Below, piece after piece: positions 49,651 through 52,496 of a stretch of DNA of 52,496 bases. The notes below the pieces were generated by a model that ran no database searches, had not been told where the DNA came from, and worked only from the letters and a program-made list of their open reading frames with translations. Location of the stretch: assembly GCA_964557975.1 (NCBI GenBank), contig CAZLCG010000010.1:1-52496 (forward strand). The letters run 5' to 3'. Position 1 is the stretch's first letter. Each line of letters starts with the position of its first letter. Position numbers and translations under genes: made by a program. Origin of the DNA: Fimenecus sp964557975. GTDB taxonomy: Bacteria; Bacillota; Clostridia; Oscillospirales; Acutalibacteraceae.

Positions 49651-49886
49651 AACGCAGATGTCTCCCGCCTCTAAGGGTGCGGGCATCCACCGAGCTGACA
49701 GGTGAGAAGTGGATTCCTGTTCGGAATTTCGGTGAGAGACAGTCTCTCATCGAACCCCCCGAGGAGCTAACGTTTCCTGCGTTGCTTGCAATCTGTCGCG
49801 AGCTTCGCTCCTTGCAAGCAAAGCAAAGCGCCGCTCCGATTTAAATTATTAAGAAAAATCTACGGTATGAAAAGATGGGAGTTCCT
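49651..49886 (+). other. Structured leader or non-coding RNA upstream of the restriction-modification genes
   Basis: There is no gene here. Four inverted repeats occur in order: CCCGC/GCGGG (49664-49668, 49679-49683); ATCCAC/GTGGAT (49685-49690, 49709-49714); TGAGAGAC/GTCTCTCA (49733-49749); and a 13-bp stem with one mismatch (49779-49791 with 49812-49824). Its first 30 bases recur at 8983 and its end recurs at 17595. It may be an mRNA leader controlling the operon, a separate RNA, or a composite of dispersed repeats. Confidence 0.5.
49791..49847 (+). repeat. Dispersed intergenic repeat, copy related to 17595-17651
   Basis: It shares TCGC-AGCT, CTTGCAAGCAAAG, AGCGC and CTCCGATT in order with the other copy. 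Here it forms the right part of a hairpin based on GCTTGCAA/TTGCAAGC. Confidence 0.6.
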
Positions 49887-50675
49887 ATGTTTGATTTTGA
49901 ACAAGAGGATTGGCATACAACAGATATAAATGTCGATGATTTGTGGATAATCAATAAACGGGACTCCTCCGGCAAGCATGAAAATGTTTATCACGGCAAT
50001 TTTGTTCCACAGATTCCTTATCAGCTGATTAAGCGTTTTACCCGTGAAAACGATATTGTATTGGATGTCTTTTCCGGCAGCGGCACAACGCTGTTTGAAT
50101 GTGAGAAATTAAACAGAAATTTTATCGGCTTTGATATAAATAAGAAAATAATTGATTATGTTGAAAGTAAAATGGATGCATCCTGCGCGATAAAATATGT
50201 TATAAATCAATGCGACAGTGCCAATTCCGTTGAATTTGATTACCATATTAAAAAGAGCTTGAATTATTTGGAGCAAGACAGTGTAGATTTGATGATTGCG
50301 CATCCGCCGTATCTTGACATTGTTCAATTTACCGATTTAGAAAGTGATTTGTCCAAAATATCACAGTTAAATCCTTTCCTTGATAAATTTAAAATGGTTA
50401 TGGATAACGGGCTGCGCTATTTAAAACAAGGCGGATATTTTGCGGTTGTCGCGGGAGATGTATATAAAAAAGGCGAGGTAGTTCCTCTCGGATTTTATAT
50501 TATGAACACGATCAAGAGTAATTTCAGCTGCAAATTAAAGGGAATAATTGTTAAAAATATTGAGGGAAACCGCGGAAAAATAGGCTCTGCCGACATATGG
50601 AAATATCGCGCGCTGAAAAACGATTATTATATTTTTAAGCATGAATACATTTTCGTTTTTAAGAAGGAGACTTAG
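49887..50675 (+). CDS. DNA amino-methyltransferase (N4-cytosine or N6-adenine), motif I before motif IV
   Basis: This is the modification enzyme of the restriction system (262 aa). SAM-binding motif I is DVFSGSGTT (60-68) in the context IVLDVFSGSGTTLFECEKL, then FIGFDINKK; this equals the C-terminal half of common N6_N4_Mtase proteins. The catalytic motif comes after it, as AHPPY (138-142) where DPPY/SPPY is usual. The order is therefore permuted relative to the usual beta class. GGFAV-type GGYFAVVAGDVYKKG follows. I prefer the ATG at 49887 (GGGAG 5 bases ahead) over the in-frame ATG at 49875. The nuclease gene begins 2 bases after the stop. Confidence 0.85.
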   Translation: MFDFEQEDWHTTDINVDDLWIINKRDSSGKHENVYHGNFVPQIPYQLIKRFTRENDIVLDVFSGSGTTLFECEKLNRNFIGFDINKKIIDYVESKMDASCAIKYVINQCDSANSVEFDYHIKKSLNYLEQDSVDLMIAHPPYLDIVQFTDLESDLSKISQLNPFLDKFKMVMDNGLRYLKQGGYFAVVAGDVYKKGEVVPLGFYIMNTIKSNFSCKLKGIIVKNIEGNRGKIGSADIWKYRALKNDYYIFKHEYIFVFKKET

Positions 50676-50677
50676 GT

Positions 50678-51361
50678 ATGACAAAGACCGAACTGTTTGA
50701 AAAATTAGCAAAGCCTGATGATAACGGTTGTTCAAGATGGGTAAGCGTATCGGAATTTACAGGCGACTATATCGGTCTTAAATTAGGCAATGGTTTATCT
50801 TGGGGACGAAAAAATTCGCCTTTATCAAAAAAATACATCATAGAAGTCGACAAAAGTATAACACCCGGGAACTCGGTCGACGCCGTAAGGCTGAAAGGAT
50901 TTAACAACGAAAAAACATTTAATCAAAATATCCGCAAGGATATAAAAGATTATTACAAGAATAAAAATTGTGTTATGCTTGGAATTAACGGTAACTCGGA
51001 AAATACCAAAATAGAAATCGACCATAAGGACGGCAGAAAAAACAATATAGACGCTTCGGAAATGGAGTCGCAAAAGCTTGAAGATTTTCAGCCCTTGTGC
51101 AAAGCGGCAAACGACTGCAAAAGACAGATATGTAAGGTATGCAGAGAAACAGATAAAAGGTGGGATGCTAAAAATTTGTCGGGAAATCCCTACTCGTTCT
51201 ATTTCGGAGATGAAAATTATACCGATGAGATTGGCTGTATAGGCTGCTATCAATACGACCCTGTTGCTTACAGAAAAGAGACTGTTAAACGGATAAGCAG
51301 GGAATCGTCGGAGCATACGGCGGAGTTTATTATGGAAAAGCTGTACGGTAAAGAACCGTAA
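50678..51361 (+). CDS. HNH restriction endonuclease
   Basis: This is the nuclease of the system (227 aa). The beta-beta-alpha-metal core is visible: IEIDHKDGRKNN (Asp115-His116), then DFQPLCKAANDCKRQ (Asn145 as the central residue) and a basic helix. Two cysteine pairs (CKVC 152-155, CIGC 187-190) probably bind a structural zinc. The N-terminal part (SRWVSVSEFTGDYIGLKLGNG) is likely the DNA-recognition region. By recollection it resembles HNH enzymes of MboII/HpyAII-like type IIS systems, but the recognition site cannot be read from the sequence. GAAGGAGA precedes the ATG. It is sandwiched between two methylase genes, which favours a functional system. Confidence 0.85.
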   Translation: MTKTELFEKLAKPDDNGCSRWVSVSEFTGDYIGLKLGNGLSWGRKNSPLSKKYIIEVDKSITPGNSVDAVRLKGFNNEKTFNQNIRKDIKDYYKNKNCVMLGINGNSENTKIEIDHKDGRKNNIDASEMESQKLEDFQPLCKAANDCKRQICKVCRETDKRWDAKNLSGNPYSFYFGDENYTDEIGCIGCYQYDPVAYRKETVKRISRESSEHTAEFIMEKLYGKEP

Positions 51362-51397
51362 AATATATTGCTCCTACAGTGGGGGATTCGGAATATT

Positions 51398-52396
51398 ATG
51401 AATTACATAGGCTCAAAATTAAAGCTTTGTCAGGATTTTCTTCCGAAAGCGATTTGCGATGTATGCGGAAACGACCTTTCGGACATGGTGTTTTGCGATA
51501 TTTTTGCCGGAACGGGAATAGTGGGCAGAACCTTTAAATCAAAGGTCAAAAAGGTCATTGCGAACGATTTTGAGTATTACAGCTATGTGCTGAACAAAAA
51601 TTATATAGAAAACCATATGCCTATTGAAGGAAAAGAAAAATATATTGCGGAATTAAACTCGGCAGTTCCCGAGTCCGACGGCTTTATATATAAAAATTAT
51701 TGCCTCGGAGGCAGTGGGGAAAGGCAGTATTTTTCCGATAGCAACGGAAAAAAAATAGACGGCGCAAGAATACAAATAGAAGCATGGAAAAGTGACGGAA
51801 AAATAGACGACCGGCTTTATTATTTTCTTTTGTGCAGCCTTTTGGAAGCCGCTGACAAGGTTGCAAATACAGCTTCTGTTTACGGCGCTTATTTAAAAAA
51901 ATTAAAAAAATCCGCTCAAAAGGAAATCGCTATAGAAAGCGCGGAATATGAAATCAACAGCAGCGAACATACGGTTTATAACGAGGATGCAAATCGCCTT
52001 ATCGGCAGGATTTCCGGCGATATACTGTATATTGACCCTCCGTATAACTCACGGCAGTATGGCGCTAACTACCATCTGCTTAATACCATAGCCGAATACA
52101 AAAGCTTCGTCCCGAAAGGAAAAACGGGATTAAGAAATTATCAGCGTTCTAAGTATTGCTCTGCTTCAACCGCAATCGGCGAGCTTGAGGCTCTTATTAA
52201 AAAAGCGGATTTTAAATATATATTTTTGTCATATAATAACGAAGGCATTATGAGCGTTGACGATATTTACGGGGTTATGAAAAGGTACGGCGAATACGAG
52301 CTTTTCAAAACCGATTATCAGCGCTTCAAGGCGGATTCGGGAAGATACAATAAAAGCAATTCAACGATTGAATATTTACACGTCTTAAAAAAATAA
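51398..52396 (+). CDS. D12-class DNA N6-adenine methyltransferase
   Basis: This is the second modification enzyme (332 aa). The N-terminal MNYIGSKLKL is motif X of D12/Dam-type enzymes. Motif I is DIFAGTG (34-40). The catalytic motif is DPPY (213-216) in YIDPPYNSRQYGANYH, giving N6-adenine specificity by family knowledge. FLSYNNEG and the region to FKTDYQRFKAD are also typical of the class. The frame is open back to 51368, but the N-terminus MNYIGSK sets the start at 51398. It follows the nuclease gene by 36 bases. With a separate methylase upstream, each strand of an asymmetric site may have its own enzyme. Confidence 0.9.
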   Translation: MNYIGSKLKLCQDFLPKAICDVCGNDLSDMVFCDIFAGTGIVGRTFKSKVKKVIANDFEYYSYVLNKNYIENHMPIEGKEKYIAELNSAVPESDGFIYKNYCLGGSGERQYFSDSNGKKIDGARIQIEAWKSDGKIDDRLYYFLLCSLLEAADKVANTASVYGAYLKKLKKSAQKEIAIESAEYEINSSEHTVYNEDANRLIGRISGDILYIDPPYNSRQYGANYHLLNTIAEYKSFVPKGKTGLRNYQRSKYCSASTAIGELEALIKKADFKYIFLSYNNEGIMSVDDIYGVMKRYGEYELFKTDYQRFKADSGRYNKSNSTIEYLHVLKK

Positions 52397-52496
52397 TGTT
52401 AACGATTTGTAAAAGGGAGCAAAAGGGAGGCGCTGCGTAAGGAAGTGGCATCTACCTTATTTGCCCTTTAATACAAAACACACTGCTTTTTATAAA

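Noticed and set aside
49619..49886. CRISPR-like repeats or phage att site near the restriction genes
   Set aside because: The inverted repeats are not regularly spaced or identical, and no cas or integrase gene is nearby.

Overview
The window is one contiguous stretch of a Gram-positive, low-to-medium GC bacterial chromosome. It most likely comes from a gut-type member of the Clostridia, in the Oscillospiraceae/Ruminococcaceae neighbourhood. This is inferred from several signs: an IspH-ribosomal protein S1 fusion, a secreted dockerin protein, glycan-degrading enzymes without aerobic respiration genes, acetate kinase, KtrAB, strong AGGAGG-type ribosome binding sites, frequent TTG/GTG starts and textbook TTGACA-N17-TATAAT promoters. 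No species can be named from the sequence alone.

Layout. 1-463 is non-coding and lies just beyond the 3' end of a tRNA. 464-1383 is a four-tRNA operon read leftward (Arg, His, Gln, Val) from a perfect consensus promoter. 1594-7792 is a branched-chain amino acid-type ABC transporter (binding protein, two permeases, two ATPases), followed by a cytidylate kinase-like protein and a phosphoribosyltransferase. A patatin-like lipase follows. 9025-12962 (leftward) holds an ABC-F protein and a KtrAB potassium uptake pair. 13171-19245 holds an MFS carrier, a large signal-peptide/dockerin protein with three divergent repeats, and a GPH-type sugar symporter (leftward). 19379-23667 is folC plus a GH38 alpha-mannosidase; ackA is read leftward after it.

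25068-32477 is a compact rightward housekeeping block: deoxyinosine glycosylase, tmcAL, an RpiR regulator, a FAD oxidoreductase, cmk, plsC and ispH-rpsA. The last four are linked by overlaps or very short gaps. 32559-40549 holds a GH27 alpha-galactosidase with a carbohydrate-binding module inserted in its barrel, a small decayed gene, two membrane proteins, mtaB and a two-gene ABC transporter with a large extracytoplasmic domain. 40806-49579 holds ligA (leftward), a D,D-carboxypeptidase, pgi, a small P-loop protein, the yceD-rpmF pair, a DUF512 radical SAM protein and der.

The right end (49619-52396) is the most accessory-looking part. It has a promoter, a highly structured leader of about 230 nt, and a three-gene restriction-modification operon: an order-permuted amino-MTase with an unusual AHPPY motif, an HNH endonuclease and a D12-class adenine methylase. 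Two methylases plus one nuclease suggest an asymmetric (type IIS-like) recognition site. Pieces of its leader recur in other intergenic regions of this window, pointing to a family of dispersed elements. I see no CRISPR array, transposase, rRNA or complete mobile element.
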